A stretch of 64,000 nt of DNA from Turritopsis dohrnii (Eukaryota > Cnidaria > Hydrozoa > Anthoathecata > Oceaniidae), in the NCBI GenBank assembly GCA_027922465.2, contig BQMF02000434.1, forward strand, positions 307,122-371,121, read 5' to 3'. Positions 1 to 13,200 of the stretch are shown piece by piece. A program made the translations under genes and the position numbers. The notes beneath the pieces were generated by a model. That model searched no databases, was not told the DNA's origin, and saw nothing but the letters and a program-made list of their open reading frames with translations. Within the stretch, counting starts at the first letter, position 1. The number at the start of each line of letters is the position of its first letter.

Positions 1-836
1 TTGAACATATTTAACTTCAAAATGTCAATAACAAAGCTCATTTTACTTTGTGTGTTACAATCCCCACCTGATGTGTGCAGTCTACACTGAGCAGCAGTTA
101 ATGTTGTATTGTATTGTATTGTTCAATCATTCACAATCTTTCAAGTTTCAAGAATGTTATTGTTAGTCTTCCATTTTCATACTTCAGCTGATTTTGCAGA
201 AATCTTTCTGCCCGTAAGGGCATCTTGTGGCACTTATAATGGAATCGCAAACACAAAGACTTGGTCATGAAAGTGCTACAAGATATCCGTATACGATTGT
301 AAAAAGATATTCTGACATATTGACTGTTTTAGGATATGACAACGATCAAGTTCAACAAAATTTGATTTAAATAAAATTAGATACAAATTTACTGGTTTTC
401 AAACCTTTTTTGCATTTTCATGCCATATGCTTTTAAAATATTTATTTTAAATGACTAAATTATGCAATTTTGGATGGAAAAATAGCTATTGAATAGTATA
501 AAAACCGCAATGAACAAATAAATATTTTCAATTACTTGAAGCGTTTTATGTTGTGATAGATGCCTGAGGGTACAATTGTTTTTCTTCTCAAGTACGCATT
601 GTTCAAACAAGAAAAAGCAACTTTGACCACAATTTTGCTATTGTTTTTGAGACTTGAAAATGGACACATTGACTGTCAGAGGAACTGAAAATCGCAAAAA
701 GTTAAGGGCGAGTTTCATTCAACAAAAATTCCGTTGTATTCCGAACGTAGAAAACTAATGTCGAGAGACATCATAGGCATGCGCATTGGGTATCATCTCG
801 GCGGAAAAATCCAGCTATGTTAAGCGGACAGAGAAA
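1..836. other. AT-rich non-coding flank
   Basis: No reading frame, splice pattern or RNA gene is recognisable here. A stretch near 186-229 (GATTTTGCAGAAATC, then AGGGCATCTTGT) recurs in reverse orientation at about 32156-32204, so it belongs to a dispersed repeat. Confidence 0.5.
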
Positions 837-860
837 AAGTTGAAAATTTTCATTTTCTAT

Positions 861-1640
861 CAATGCTTAGCATTTAAACTAGGATTTAAACGATTTGCTG
901 AATTTGCAAAAATAAATGTTACAAAGTGGTTTCCGGAAATGTGAGTGTTCATACACTGTCTACAACAGAATCCATCATTAATAGCAGAACAATTTTTGTG
1001 CGCCAAGAAAATGATTTCCATTGAAGCCCTTCCATTGGCGCAGAAGAAAAGCTGTCAACGCGGTCATCAACTTTGAATAGAAATCAGGCATTATACAATT
1101 TCTGCACATGTAAGCATAGGAAATAGTTTTGTTTTCACATTCTTACAAGGTACCTTGAAGGTTGTATAGGACAATATGCCGTTTTCGGATAGTGAGTTCG
1201 GATCGTTTGTTTATTCAGAATAGTTAATGATACACTCTATGCTAAATGTAATGCAAATAAAAAAAATCTTGCAGGATGAGTGGTCACGTGAGAGTCAAAC
1301 CCCTTTGCACGACCGAGAACTCGGCAAAACAGGTTGAATTTTCCTCGTGTGGTCGCTAAACCTGATCACGTTTTCAAAAATTGAATGGAAATTTACAATA
1401 ATTAACATCAAAAACTTTTTCAGTTGTTTACTTGGGCTGGGTTGTCAAAAGAACGATCTCCATCGAATTCTCGACAGTCCGATTTAGAATGATTGCATAA
1501 AGATTGAGTATGGCTTCAAGAACGCAATTTATAATTTCTCTGGCAGAAATGATGAAATTATGCATTAATAATATAATAATCAGCCCGTTATCGGGATGCA
1601 ATTTTCTATGTGGCATGTTGAAAATAATTCAGATTATGTA
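861..1640. repeat. Segmental duplication flank, copy 1 (3' side of P450 copy A)
   Basis: This stretch aligns with 9424-10022, which lies 3' of P450 copy B and 5' of copy A. Shared landmarks include a start near CAATGCTTA, a block about GTGAGTGTTCATACACTGT, the string CCGTTTTCGGATAGTGAG, and an end near GCATGTTGAAAATAATTCAG. About 150 bases (1411-1560) have no counterpart in the other copy. The match shows that the duplicated unit included flanking DNA as well as the gene. Confidence 0.75.
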
Positions 1641-1739
1641 TAGTATATGAGTGAGATGTATAGTATATGAGGGAGATGTATAGCATACGAGTGAGATGTA
1701 TAGTCTATGAGTGAGATGTATATTATATGAGCGAGATGT
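1637..1739. repeat. 20-bp tandem repeat, five units
   Basis: Five units of about ATGTATAGTATATGAGTGAG follow each other with one or two substitutions per unit. The array is absent from the homologous flank at 10022, so it expanded after the duplication. Confidence 0.85.
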
Positions 1740-1754
1740 TAAATTGTAGCTGAA

Positions 1755-1945
1755 TTCGGATACCTTATCGGTAAAAAAGTGACTGGCAAAAAGTGACTAA
1801 ATTTTGGATCGATAGGTGACTAAATATTTTTTGCCGAATTTTTATTTTTGCCGACTTTTTTGACCGATAAGGTAATTAAAAGACGTATTTTCAAAATTGT
1901 ATTTATTAATTAAAAATTAAAAATACGTCTTTTATTTATCCGAAT
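1755..1945. repeat. Nested foldback beside P450 copy A
   Basis: TACCTTATCGGT (about 1761) is inverted at ACCGATAAGGTA (to about 1876). A second pair, AAAAGACGTATTTT and AAAATACGTCTTTT, follows at about 1878-1934. The outer ATTCGGATA / TATCCGAAT pair encloses both. This looks like a small non-autonomous element that another hairpin has entered. Confidence 0.55.
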
Positions 1946-1996
1946 GAATTATTAAGTTATAACTTATTGAAGCTGAATTCTTTGTATTTCTCTCGC

Positions 1997-4900
1997 TCAA
2001 TTTTTACGAGATTTAAGGGTGATCCAAATTTCCTCTTTAGGTTGAGTGACCAAACTGTGCAGCATCTCCGCCTTTTTGCCATCGACAATACTAATGTCGA
2101 AGTTACGAAATATTTCGACCAAGAACACCATTGAACCGTAATAGGCATGACGATAAGCAGGACATTTTCGTTTTCCAGCAAATCCAAACGGTTCAAAGCT
2201 TAGCGATCGACGCTCTTTCACTTTCTCTGGAAGGAAACGATCTGGATCAAATCTAAATTAAAAATGCAGAAACCTTACGTTATGTTAGAATTGACAGATA
2301 AGCCAGTGGGCAAATCTGTGGAACTCCATGCGAAGAAGTGCATTACTATAGAACAATAAACACTATTTCAATAAAGATGCTCTTCGTCGCAGTGACTTTT
2401 TGATCATTATGCCTACTGGGAATAAAAATGTCTTCATTGTTTCATAAACCATACAGAAAGAGTTGTTCTATTCACGCTCCTCCAGTGAAATGCCACAAAA
2501 CTTACATTGTGTTCATGAGATCTAGAGGAGTATTCAGAGTCAGTCAAAAAAAAAGTGGAGGAGTCCAACATTACCATATTTCTCTTCAGTCTTAAGTAGC
2601 GATTAAGTTACTTGGACGCTTTGCTTTTCTGTTTTAAGTGACTAAACTCTCTTCCACAAATTTTGAAATTTTTAGCATAGTTTGGACTCGCCATTTCAGT
2701 AGTTTAAATTTCGAGAGATAAGAAAATATGAGCAAAGAAACTTATCATGGAAACTTTGCTTTCATACATGAAACATGACTTTAGAGGATGACCAGAAACA
2801 TGGTCTCGACTTTAGAGGAAACTCTGGATGACCAGATATGATCGAGAAGGTTCTTAGTGTCTACGAACTAGAAATGCCGATCAAATGTTGGCTCAAAAAT
2901 GTACAATGATCAAAACTGCTTGAATTTGGATCTGCCAATACTCCAGAGATACACTAAAATTGTTATAAGGAAACTAATCGGAAATCGGGGAGAACTATAC
3001 TGTTCGTACAAAGTTGGTTAAATGAATTGAAGACACATAATGTCACCAAAAATAACAAATAATTTCCAAACAATTTTCAAGTCACGTTAAGAGGAGAATT
3101 TCCGCTTGTTGTGAAGACGTCCAATTAACTTCAAGAAAAATAAAATAAAATTCAACTTCAAAATTTAACTCGTTCGTTTTTCTTCATGTTAAGATAATGA
3201 AAATAATTTCACAGACCAGATGTAATATCGAATCTGATGACCATTATCCATCCATCAAACTTAAAACTGTATTGTCAACTGATGAATATTAAAAGTCTTA
3301 AAAAATAATCAACTGAGTATCTCAATGTAAACAAAAACATCAACAACTGATTTGAAATGGATTCATAACCAATTACTTATTCTATGGACTCTCCTTGAAG
3401 AACTACCTCTGACAGCTTTTCATTGTCCCTGTCTCTGGATGTCAATGGCGATTGGCAGTTCCCTTTATTCAACTAATTCAATACTATGTTTTTGTTTCGT
3501 GAAACCCTTCTATTATTTCATTTAAGAATTTTGAATGATTATCTCATCGTATTATGATAGTGGTATGACAAATTACGGAGATATAGATATAGATATAGAT
3601 GTAATATAGATATTTTAATAATTATAATAATAATTACTAATAATTTAATAATTAAATTAATATAGATATAAATCTAATTATTATTAGACATTTCTAGAAA
3701 GTCTTTCGGTCTTTCAACATGTCGTAATACACCAGTTTACATGGGCCACGGCGACGGGGGGGCCAGGGGGGCCCGGGCCCCCCCCCCACTTTTTTGCTAA
3801 ATATAATGTGTTTTTTTTTTGTTGCAAATCTTTTTGACTCAAGGCCGTGCTCCACATAAGGTTTCTTAGCTATCTGTATTACGAAGTAAATCACAATGTA
3901 TACCACATGCAACATGATTCGCAATATTAAAAATTTCCACCTGTCTTGAAACATTTCCATTTATAGATATCTCGCGCTCTCCTGAAATATTGTCAAAGAA
4001 AGCCGACATTGCTGTTAAAATCCATCTCGAAAGCTGATATTTCAGAAAACCTATCGCAGTTAGAGATGGATTTTGGCGGAGATTTTGATCTTATTCATTT
4101 GGAAAGCGGGCCCCATCTCCTACCAACCATTTTTAATCAGTCTGTACCAATTGATTTTCGCGAAATATGCTAGAAGCTTTGAAAAATGGATAAAGAAAAA
4201 AGACATTTGTTAAAGAACGTCTGGACCATAATTCGTATCGTACTGATGAGTGGTGCCACATCAGCTACCTCGAACGCTCTTTTTCCATGCAAAGAAGAAT
4301 CAAAACTGGGATCAGATCAACTAATGGGTCAAAAAAGATTCAATTCGTTATCAATTTTAAATGCCCACGCAGAAAACCGACTGATAGCCTTGTGAAAGAG
4401 TGCTCGCTTCCTGTTCGGGAGGTTGCGGGTTCAATCCACGACCGAGTCATGCCAGCGACTATAACAGTGTGAATCACTCCTCTTTGCTTAGCACTCAGCA
4501 AGGGAGTAGGAATGATGTCAAGAATGGTTGTCCAGCTGAGTGGCTGCTGTTAATACAGCTTCCGCAGCCCAAATGGGGGATGCTCTAGGACGTCCTTCGC
4601 AGGACCTTCATTGATAGCAGTACCTTAAGGAACTGAAGAGGTTATCCTAAGGTTATCCTAAGCATTCGTAAATAGAATAGAATAGAATAGAAATAAAACA
4701 TATATGATATGATATATCACTGATAAGTAGCCGAAAGGTGTCAGAGTGAGTTCGGAACTTTTACTGAAAAAGATCTTCAATGACTTTTTATAGCTATACT
4801 TTAATCTCATTAGTTACATTAGTGTGCTTTATTTAACAAGTAAAATGCGTTTTTCGAAAGCCTCCGAGTCGTTTTAAGGGCTTCTAGAACTCAAAATTTT

Positions 4901-7900
4901 CTCCGTCGCCCAACCATGGTGGGCGACAATGTTTTAGGAAATACTACAATTTTTGGCCCCCCCCACTTGAAACCACAAGCCGTGGCCCATGGTTTATTTG
5001 CATAGGAAACTATTTAAAAACATAGCCACCCCTTTTCGTTCGTGGAAAAATTACAAAATTTATTCATACGAACAGTCCAGCAGAACTCTAGTAAAACTGT
5101 AACACACTGAGTATAACGAGCCTTCATCTGAACACTTTTTTTGTGTATTTAGGTTTTCAGTAAAATGAACCGAAACACATAAAGGTGCAAATGTTTTTAG
5201 AAATCCCAAAATCCATGTCGTTGAATCTTTTATTAAATCCAAAAACGAAAAATCAAAAGTCCTTCCTAAAAGTCACAAAATGATTGTGTTATATTTTCGG
5301 ATATCATGTTAACAAACACGATCAAGATCACTTTCACTTTATCGAGAGCATTTTGAGCATCTTCGGTAAGTATAGGTATCGACAAAAATTCGCTATCTCA
5401 GATCTTACAAACATTTAATCAATTAAATTAAAATTCCGAATCAAAACAAAAGAGACTAACATGCTGGGTTCCGGATAGATCTTTTCGTTATGCAGCACAG
5501 AACCTAACGACAATATCAATGGTGTCTGAAGAAATAAACAAGTTGAATGTCATAACAGCATATGTAAGGGAATAAATCCATAGAAGGGCCAAGGTGTATT
5601 TATCAGTGTATAATCAAGCTATATTTTTCGCAAGTACGGTGACACCAAACTTACTTGTTTCGGTATGATATGTCCACCCACAACAATATCATATTCTGAA
5701 TATCTGGCTGCATATGGTGCCAGAACAGAACACCTTAAACTTTCGTCAATCACTCTCTTTGTGTATCTGAAACAGAATAAAATCAACATTCTTAAAAAGA
5801 GTTGAATGAATTCGACCTCAAGCGAATACTAAATAGCCATATATAGCCACGTAGGGAAGAATGATTTCAGGAGTTATAACTGGAACGTAACCATCACAGC
5901 ACCAGCAAGACCCAACAATAAACGTAACAATAAAAATCGAAACCGTCCCATCAATCAGACAATAACATCCAAATCTTAAGTAAACAACACGAAAGAAAAC
6001 ATAATAAAATCAAACCGACGACAGCAGCAAGAAAAAAACAGCAAAATAAACATGGAACCAATAGGTAACAACAACACTGAGTCATACATTACATTAAACA
6101 AAGTTGAAATGTCATAACAATTACTTCAATTTTTCCATATGCCCAAATGTAATTTCACTGTCGCCAACCACCTCATCAATTTCCATCATAAGTTTTTTGT
6201 GAATAGCAGGATCGTTGCAGACAAAATAGATGAGCCAAGTCAACACTTGAACAAGATAAAAAAAATATAACACTATAATAAGATATAAAATAAAAAATAT
6301 AAATGAAATTGTATTTTTAAATAATAATTGCTTTGCCTTATTCCCAAAAACACAAGAATAACATGATTAATGATGACATTACTTACAATTTCCTGTAGTG
6401 TGAAAACCAGCAATAAAATATGTGCCCACGGTGTCAACAATCTATGATCAAGTTGGTAGAGCAACATTTCCAAAATTTGTTTAAAAATCGCTGTGAAGAA
6501 GTGCATTTCTTCAAAATTATACAGATTATTTCAATAAACATGCCCTTCATCACAGTAATTTTTCACGATTTTGCCCAACTGTGTTAACCCATGACATGCT
6601 TGATAGAATAACAACTGTAACAGTAAAGTATTATACCTGGTCTTCTTGAAGACCCAGTTCATCATCTTGTAACAGTATATCAAGAAAGTTTTGAGTTGAT
6701 GATTCGTTCATTGCCTGACGATGTCGAACCACTTTACGAATCTTTTCTCGGAAATTCTCTCTTGCTGAGAAAAAAAAAGAAGTTAATTTAGGTGTATAGA
6801 AACTCCATCCTCGAAAAGAAGAATAAGAAACTGCTCGAATTTTTGATGGTTTCTATTACCTACAAGTAAGAAATCTTAGAACATTTCATTGCTATTTTTT
6901 TCTGTCGACCCAACTCATCCCTCAGGTTTTATCAGTGGAAAAGAAAACAGACTTCTACAAGTTGATTGAACATCATATCTAAACTTCACTACTACAGCCC
7001 AACTGGTTGCTTTTGTGTACATTAATGCCATATATTATATGCATGGAATCCTGTGGAAGATTGCAATGATGTTATGATATGAGTTGGATGGTTCGAAAAT
7101 AATCAGACAGACAAAATAGATAAGTAAGTTCCTCATTCTCACGATTGGATCCACATGCAGACCACCCCAAAATTCCCCACAATAATTTTCCCCAATAAAA
7201 GACATTTAAAAACAATAAAAGACAACAAAGATGGATTAGTTCATATGCATCTACAATTTCAAATTAAAAAACAATAAACAACCTTTCTCAAAAGTTTTTT
7301 CTTGTTCACTGCCAGGCTCAGGGAAATCTGTGCGACGAGCTTCCATTTCTTTCCAACACTAACAACATATTAATTATATAAAATAACTTGAAATGCATTA
7401 GAAGATTAACAAAAGTTCTGATTTGATGCACAGCAAAAAAGCATACCAATTCATAGTTATCTATAAATTCGTTTATATCATTATCTTCTTTGAAGTAGTG
7501 TTTTGGAAGGATGATTTTGATAACAGACTTGCAAGCCAGTTTAAGCATATGGTCGCGTAGTGGAATATGCTCTCCCATAGGAATAGGAGACCATTGCTCA
7601 ACCAGATCTTTACCTGCCTGAAAAAGTACCAAGGCCCGCATTACACAAAAAGAACTGCCATGTGGGTAAACACTTTACAAACAAGTTTGCCTTTCTGTCT
7701 CCAATTATAACCCCTATTAACAATCTTTTTTAAAACGTACGAAACAAGTCATCGTCATTGGAGCAGATTATTGGCTTTTGTTGATATAATCGAAAGCATT
7801 TTCGGCTCCGTTTCGGGAAAAGGGTTACACGACTATTATAAAAGGATTTGAAAAAGAACTGTAATTGTTTGAAAGATTTCAAATTAGTAACACCCACCTC

Positions 7901-9228
7901 TACAAACACTGAAAAATATGATTTGATAGCAGTGAAACTGAAAAAACGATCGTGCAACTTTCTCTGTTGCTGGCCAGAACTAGAGTTTGCATATTGAATG
8001 CTTTGTTCACCAAATAAAGGTTTGAATAGGGCGAACTGGTTCTCTAAAAAAATATTACTTCATAATAACTTGTTGTAATCAAAAGGGAATCTCTGTATTC
8101 TTGTTAGTGTTTACCTGGTCTGTCAAATAGTGCTTGAACTTCTTTGAAAAGTGCTGGAGAACCTAAACTGACGACAAGTTCTTTTCCCCAGTAAAAACTG
8201 AAAATTGGTCCAAGTTTCTTATGATGACTGATAAGGAATTGATGCAGTCCACCACCTTTAGTAATTTCTGATAGGTTACCAAGCCTAAACAAACAAATAA
8301 TACATTTCAGCAAAGAAAACAGATAATCTTGGATTTTATTCAGGAATTTAAAGATGGGAAGAGAATAAAGACTTTCATGATGAGAATGGCTTTCTTTTAA
8401 TGGCCAAAATTTGCCACTTACTCTTCATCTGATGCTTTCAACCCAGGACATGATAACTTCCCAGACGATTGCTTATTCTTAAATGAATAAATGTAAAATA
8501 ATTCCAACTTAACAGTGAGAAAACAATTTCACAATTCTTTAGGAAAACCGACTGTCAAAGCATGTAAAGTAATATACACACAATATACAGCAATTCATTT
8601 CACAAATATGCTAGATTCCATATTTTCTTTCATAAAAAAAACTTTTAGCAGATCTACTTTATTGGGAGAAATTTTCAATGGGAGAAATTTTTACGGTTTC
8701 AAAAAATAACTCAAATTGATTTATTTTCGTAGGTCAGTCTATTTTGGATTTTTTCGTGGATTTAATTTCGCGTGTGGAAGTTAACATTTTTTGAGGATTG
8801 GTTTGAGGACAAATTTTCACCAGGATTTATTTTACGGTCCAGGGTTACTATCGGGCGAATTTTTCATGGTTGAGAAACCTGTCAAAACGAAAAAAAAAAA
8901 CACAGTAGAAAAAACAGAAAAACAATAGAATTTATGAAAATTTCTCCCTGTAAAAATTTCTCACAATAAAGTAATGTGTAGGAGGTTAAAGGAAACCTGT
9001 TTCCCACATTCTGAACATATATAAATCATATATAACAAAATTCCGACAATAACATATTGTATTGATGGACAGCGTAAAAAGACGTCATACAAGCAGAGAG
9101 TTAAATGGAAAAAGATTCAGTAGCATACATACCCACCACAAATACACCAAAGTCACAACCAATGCAAGAACTGCTGTTACAGCAAAAGCAAAGTACTCAG
9201 TACCAATGTTAGTGATAATATTTCGCAT
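1997..9228 (-). CDS. Cytochrome P450, CYP20A1-like, copy A (12 exons)
   Basis: Twelve exons join in frame to 481 codons: 9228-9133, 8471-8422, 8284-8115, 8043-7898, 7617-7447, 7358-7283, 6764-6637, 6441-6387, 6245-6125, 5766-5655, 5525-5461, 2252-1997. All introns are GT-AG. Residues 10-32 form an N-terminal membrane anchor, implying an ER-bound enzyme. The K-helix ExxR is E346-R349 and the haem thiolate is C427. Two features fit the CYP20 family rather than typical P450s: the I-helix reads AGFHTT (290-295) with His at the usual acidic position, and the haem loop FEPFGFAGKRKCPA lacks Phe seven residues before Cys. Copy A also has Ala two residues after Cys where copy B has Gly. Human CYP20A1 (462 residues) is an orphan enzyme, so no substrate is proposed. 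A polyadenylation hexamer lies near 1936-1931. The P450 call is firm; the CYP20 assignment is from memory of the family. Confidence 0.88.
2253..3739. other. Intron 11 of P450 copy A, proximal part
   Basis: Most of this aligns with intron 11 of copy B (10516-11716). A local ATAGAT-type simple repeat at about 3580-3690 and the hAT element that follows are extra. They account for the length difference, about 3.2 kb against 1.2 kb. Confidence 0.6.
4186..4385 (+). pseudogene. hAT transposase C-terminal fragment
   Basis: About 66 codons match the hAT dimerisation domain in order: ATSATSNALF, GSDQLMGQKRFNSLSILNAH. Only the last part of the domain remains, with a changed consensus Ser-Phe-Ser segment and no upstream catalytic region. 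It is a relic and supports the hAT call for the enclosing element. Confidence 0.65.
4384..4696 (+). repeat. tRNA-derived SINE
   Basis: A pol III B box, GGTTCAATCC, is at 4428-4437. An A-box-like stretch (about TAGCCTTGTGAAAG) begins near 4385, at normal tRNA spacing. The body runs about 230 bases more and ends in an AATAG tandem tail (4670-4695). This head, body and tail order is that of a tRNA-derived SINE. It sits inside the hAT relic and continues its plus orientation. Confidence 0.7.
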
Positions 9229-9423
9229 TTTCCAATCATAAATGAAAACATTGATACTCCTTCGAAAAAGAGAAATACTTTTGTGTTTCTTCTTACTCCA
9301 AACAAAGATGAATTTGTTGTTTGGAAGTGTCACTGTGATTTCGTTACTGTTATACTGATGAACATTTAAGATCAGTTTAGATTTTCAACTTTCTACATCG
9401 AAAGTCCGCTTTACAAATTAACG

Positions 9424-10022
9424 AATCAATGCTTAACATTTAAACAATTTGCTTAATTTGTAACAATATTAGAAAGTGGTTGTCGAAATTGTGAGTGTTC
9501 ATACACTGTTATCTTATCTACAACAAAATCAATCATTAGAAGCAGAACAATTCTTGTGCGTCACGAAAACAATTTCCATTCAAGCCCTTCTATTGGCGCA
9601 GAAGAACAGTTGTCAGCACCATCATCAACATTGAATAGAAATCAGGCTTTATACAATTTCTGCACATGTAAGCATAGAAAATAATTTTGTTTTCACATTC
9701 TTTCAAGGTACCTTAGTAGTCTTAGTAGTACCTGTAATAGTAGGATAATATGCCGTTTTCGGATAGTGAGTTCGGATCGTTTGTTTATTCAGAATAGTTA
9801 ATGATAGACTCAAAGCTCTATGCTAAATGTTATGCGAGTTAAAAAAAAATCTTGCAAGACCGAGAACTCGGCAAAGCAGGTTGAATTTTCCTTGTGGTCG
9901 CTATACCTGGTCACCTTTTCAAAAATTGAATGAAAATTAACAATAATGACAATAACATTAATCGGTCTGTTAATTGGGATGGAATTTTCTACGTCGCATG
10001 TTGAAAATAATTCAGCTTATGT
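9424..10022. repeat. Segmental duplication flank, copy 2 (between the P450 genes)
   Basis: This is homologous to 861-1640. Both genes lie on the minus strand, so it is 3' of copy B and 5' of copy A, and probably holds the promoter of copy A (start codon at 9228). No TATA box or initiator is clear. Confidence 0.7.
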
Positions 10023-10259
10023 AACTGAGTCTGAGACATAAAGATATCAGTCTTAAAGCTAATGGAAGTGACAACACATGTTCGAAAACACAGGAAATTC
10101 AAACTGAAAAACTCAAAAAAAGTTTACATATTACTACACACTATTGGTAATACAATTTATGTATTTCCACAGAAATTTGGAAACACCTCTATATCTGTAT
10201 TAACTCTAACATTAACTCTATTCTAAAAATCGAAATCAAGTTCCGTGTATTTCTCTTGT

Positions 10260-13200
10260 TCAATTTTTACGAGATTTAAGGGTGATCCAAATTTCCTCTT
10301 TTGGTTCAGTGACCAAACTGTGCAGCATCTCCGCCTTTTTGCCATCGACAATACTCATGTCGAAGTTACGAAATATTTCGACCAAGAACACCATTGAATC
10401 GTAATAAGCAAGACGATAACCAGGACATTTTCGCTTTCCAGCAAATCCAAACGGTTCAAAACTAAGGGGTCGGCGCTCTTTTGCTTTCTCTGGAAGGAAA
10501 CGGTCTGGATCAAACCTAAATAGAAAAAAAATGCATAAACCTTCTATTACGTTGGAATTGATGCAGACAGAAAACTCAGTGAGCAAATTTGTTGAAACTG
10601 TATGCAAAAAAGTGCTATTTCCATAAAGATGCTCCCTGTTGCAGTGAATCTTTGACCATTTTACCCACAGGGAATGAAACTGCCTTCATTGGATCATAAA
10701 TCATACAGAAAAGGTTCTTCTATTCATGCTCCTTCAGTGAAATGCCACAAAACTTACATTGTGTTCATGATATTTCAATGCATAGCATGGTCACACACCT
10801 ATATTGATAGTTGAAATTGCAGCAAATAAGGCAATATAGCAAAGAAACTTATCATTGAAACCTTGTTTTCATACAGAAAATATGGTCTTGATTTAACAGA
10901 CAATTACAGATGGTCAGACATAAATCGAGCAGAATCTGGATGTCTACGAACTAGAAATGTAAACTAGAAAGGGGCTTTATATATTGCTCAAAAACGTACA
11001 ATGATCAGAACTGCTTAAATTTGGATCTGCCAATACTCCCGAGATACCCCAAAATTGTCACGAGGAAACTAAATTGTAGAAATCGGGGAGAACTATACTA
11101 TTCCTACAAAGTTGCTTAAATGAATTGAAAATACAAAATGCCGCCACTTGATTTCACAGAGAAACAAATAATTTTCATGTTAAAAGGACAATTTTTACTT
11201 CTTGTGAAGACCTTCCCACTCTTTATTAACTTCAAAATTGAAATCATGGATGCAAGTTCATATTATCGAAAACATACTAGACACCTTAAACCATCAAAAT
11301 GATGATTGAAGGAAGGAACGTTATGTTGCTTTTGGACAACGCCACTGTTCACCCTACATCTTTGATTGATATGTATTGTTGATTGATATCAACATAAAAA
11401 TTGTTTTCCTCCCGAAGAATATAAATTACCCACTTGATGCTACAACCATTCAACGTTTCAAATCAAAATATTGTATATCTTATTAACATCACAAAAACTT
11501 TTAATTGTCTTTATCTCTGAAAGGATACTGGCGATTGGCAGTTTTCCCTCATTCAATTATCTCCATATGTTTTTGTTTTGTCTGTTTTGTTTGTGAAACC
11601 CTTTTATTATTATTTGATTGAAGAACTTTTAATGATTATCTCAGATCTTCCAGTTTAAGAAAGCAGATATTTTTCAATTTAAATAATTAACAAAAATCAA
11701 AACAAAACAGACTAACTTTCTGGGTTCGGGATAAATCTTTTCGTTATGTAGCACAGAACCTAACGACAATATCAATGGTGTCTGAAATGATAAACAAGTT
11801 GAATGTCACACAGCATACGTAAGGGAGTAAATCCAGAGAAGGTAAAGGTGTATTTATCGGTGTATAATCACGCTACATTTTTCGCAAATACGATGACACC
11901 AAACTTACTTGTTTTGGTATGATATGCCCACCCACAACAATATCATATTCTGAATATCTGGCTGCATACGGTGCCAGAACAGAACACCTTAAACTTTCGT
12001 CAATCACTCTCTTTGTGTATCTGAAATAGAATAAAATCAACATCTTTAAAAGGAAGAATTAAATCAGTATGGCCGACAGATATTCACAAGATTTCTAGAC
12101 AGCCATGGAGGGAAGAATAATTACATCACAGGACTTATATTTACAACTGGAACTTAACCATCACAGGGCTACCAAAACCCAAAGGTAAAAACAAAAATAG
12201 GTTTCCATCAAAACCATGCATTAATGAGACAATGATATCCGAATGTTAGGTAAACAAAACGAAAGAAAACATAACAAAATCAAGCAACCACATCATCAGA
12301 AAAAAACCCAGCAAAATAAACAATAAACAAATCAGTAGGCAACACACAACATCATATTACATAAATCAAAGTTTAAAATGTCATAACATTTACTTCAATC
12401 CTTCCATATGCTCAAATGCAATTTCATTGTCACCAACTACCTCATCTATTTCCTCAAGCAGTTTTTTGCGGACCACAGGATCGTTGCAGACAAAGTAGAT
12501 GAGCCAAGTCAACACTTAAATAACAAGAAAATATAAGACTTGAAAGATCGTCTAATTGTAATTTTTCGGGACCAAGGGAAAGCAATTTTTTTATTTATTA
12601 TCATTTTAAATAAAAATTTCTCTCCTTAATCCCAAAAACTTAAAATTAGTTTTAAGAAATATAAACCCACCAATTCGCTCAATACACACTAGAATAATAT
12701 GATTAAAGATGACATAACTTACAATTTCCTGTAGTGTGAAAAGCACCAATAAAATATGTGACCACAGTGTCAACAATCTATGATCAAGTTGGTAGAGCAA
12801 CATTCCCAGTGGGCAAACTTGTTGAAAAATCACTGCAAAGGAGTGCATTTCTTTAGAATTATTTGAACTATTTCAATAAAAATGCTCTTCATTGCAGTAA
12901 ACGTTTCACAATTTTGCCTACTGGGTTAACCCATGATGAATATACTATGACATGATTGACAAAATAACTGCTGTAACCGTAAAGTATTATACCTGGTCTT
13001 CCTGAAGACCCAGTTCATCATCTTGTAACAGTATATCAAGAAAGTTTTGAGTTGATGATTCGTTCATTGCCTGACGATGTCGGACGACTTTACGAATCTT
13101 TTCCCGGAAATTCTCTTTTGCTGAGAAAAAATGTCAATTAAGGTGTACTCAATCCTCCAATAGAAACAATAACAAACTGTTCAAGATATTGATGGTTTCT

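Larger units (their letters stand above)
3740..4991. mobile_element. hAT-type DNA transposon relic in P450 intron 11
   Basis: The ends CATGGGCCACGGC (3740-3752) and GCCGTGGCCCATG (4979-4991) are exact inverted repeats, flanked by the 5-bp direct repeat GTTTA (3735-3739, 4992-4996). G/C-homopolymer tracts sit just inside both ends. On the plus strand, 4186-4385 encodes a degraded hAT dimerisation region: ATSATS, then MGQKRFNSLSILNAH, where hAT C-termini have ATSATSERSFS and ERLNSLALL. The rest of the transposase is missing. A SINE lies inside. The element is absent from copy B, so it inserted after the duplication or was lost there. Confidence 0.75.

Noticed and set aside
4384..4460. tRNA gene suggested by the B box
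   Set aside because: No cloverleaf can be formed, and the sequence continues into a SINE body with an AATAG tail.
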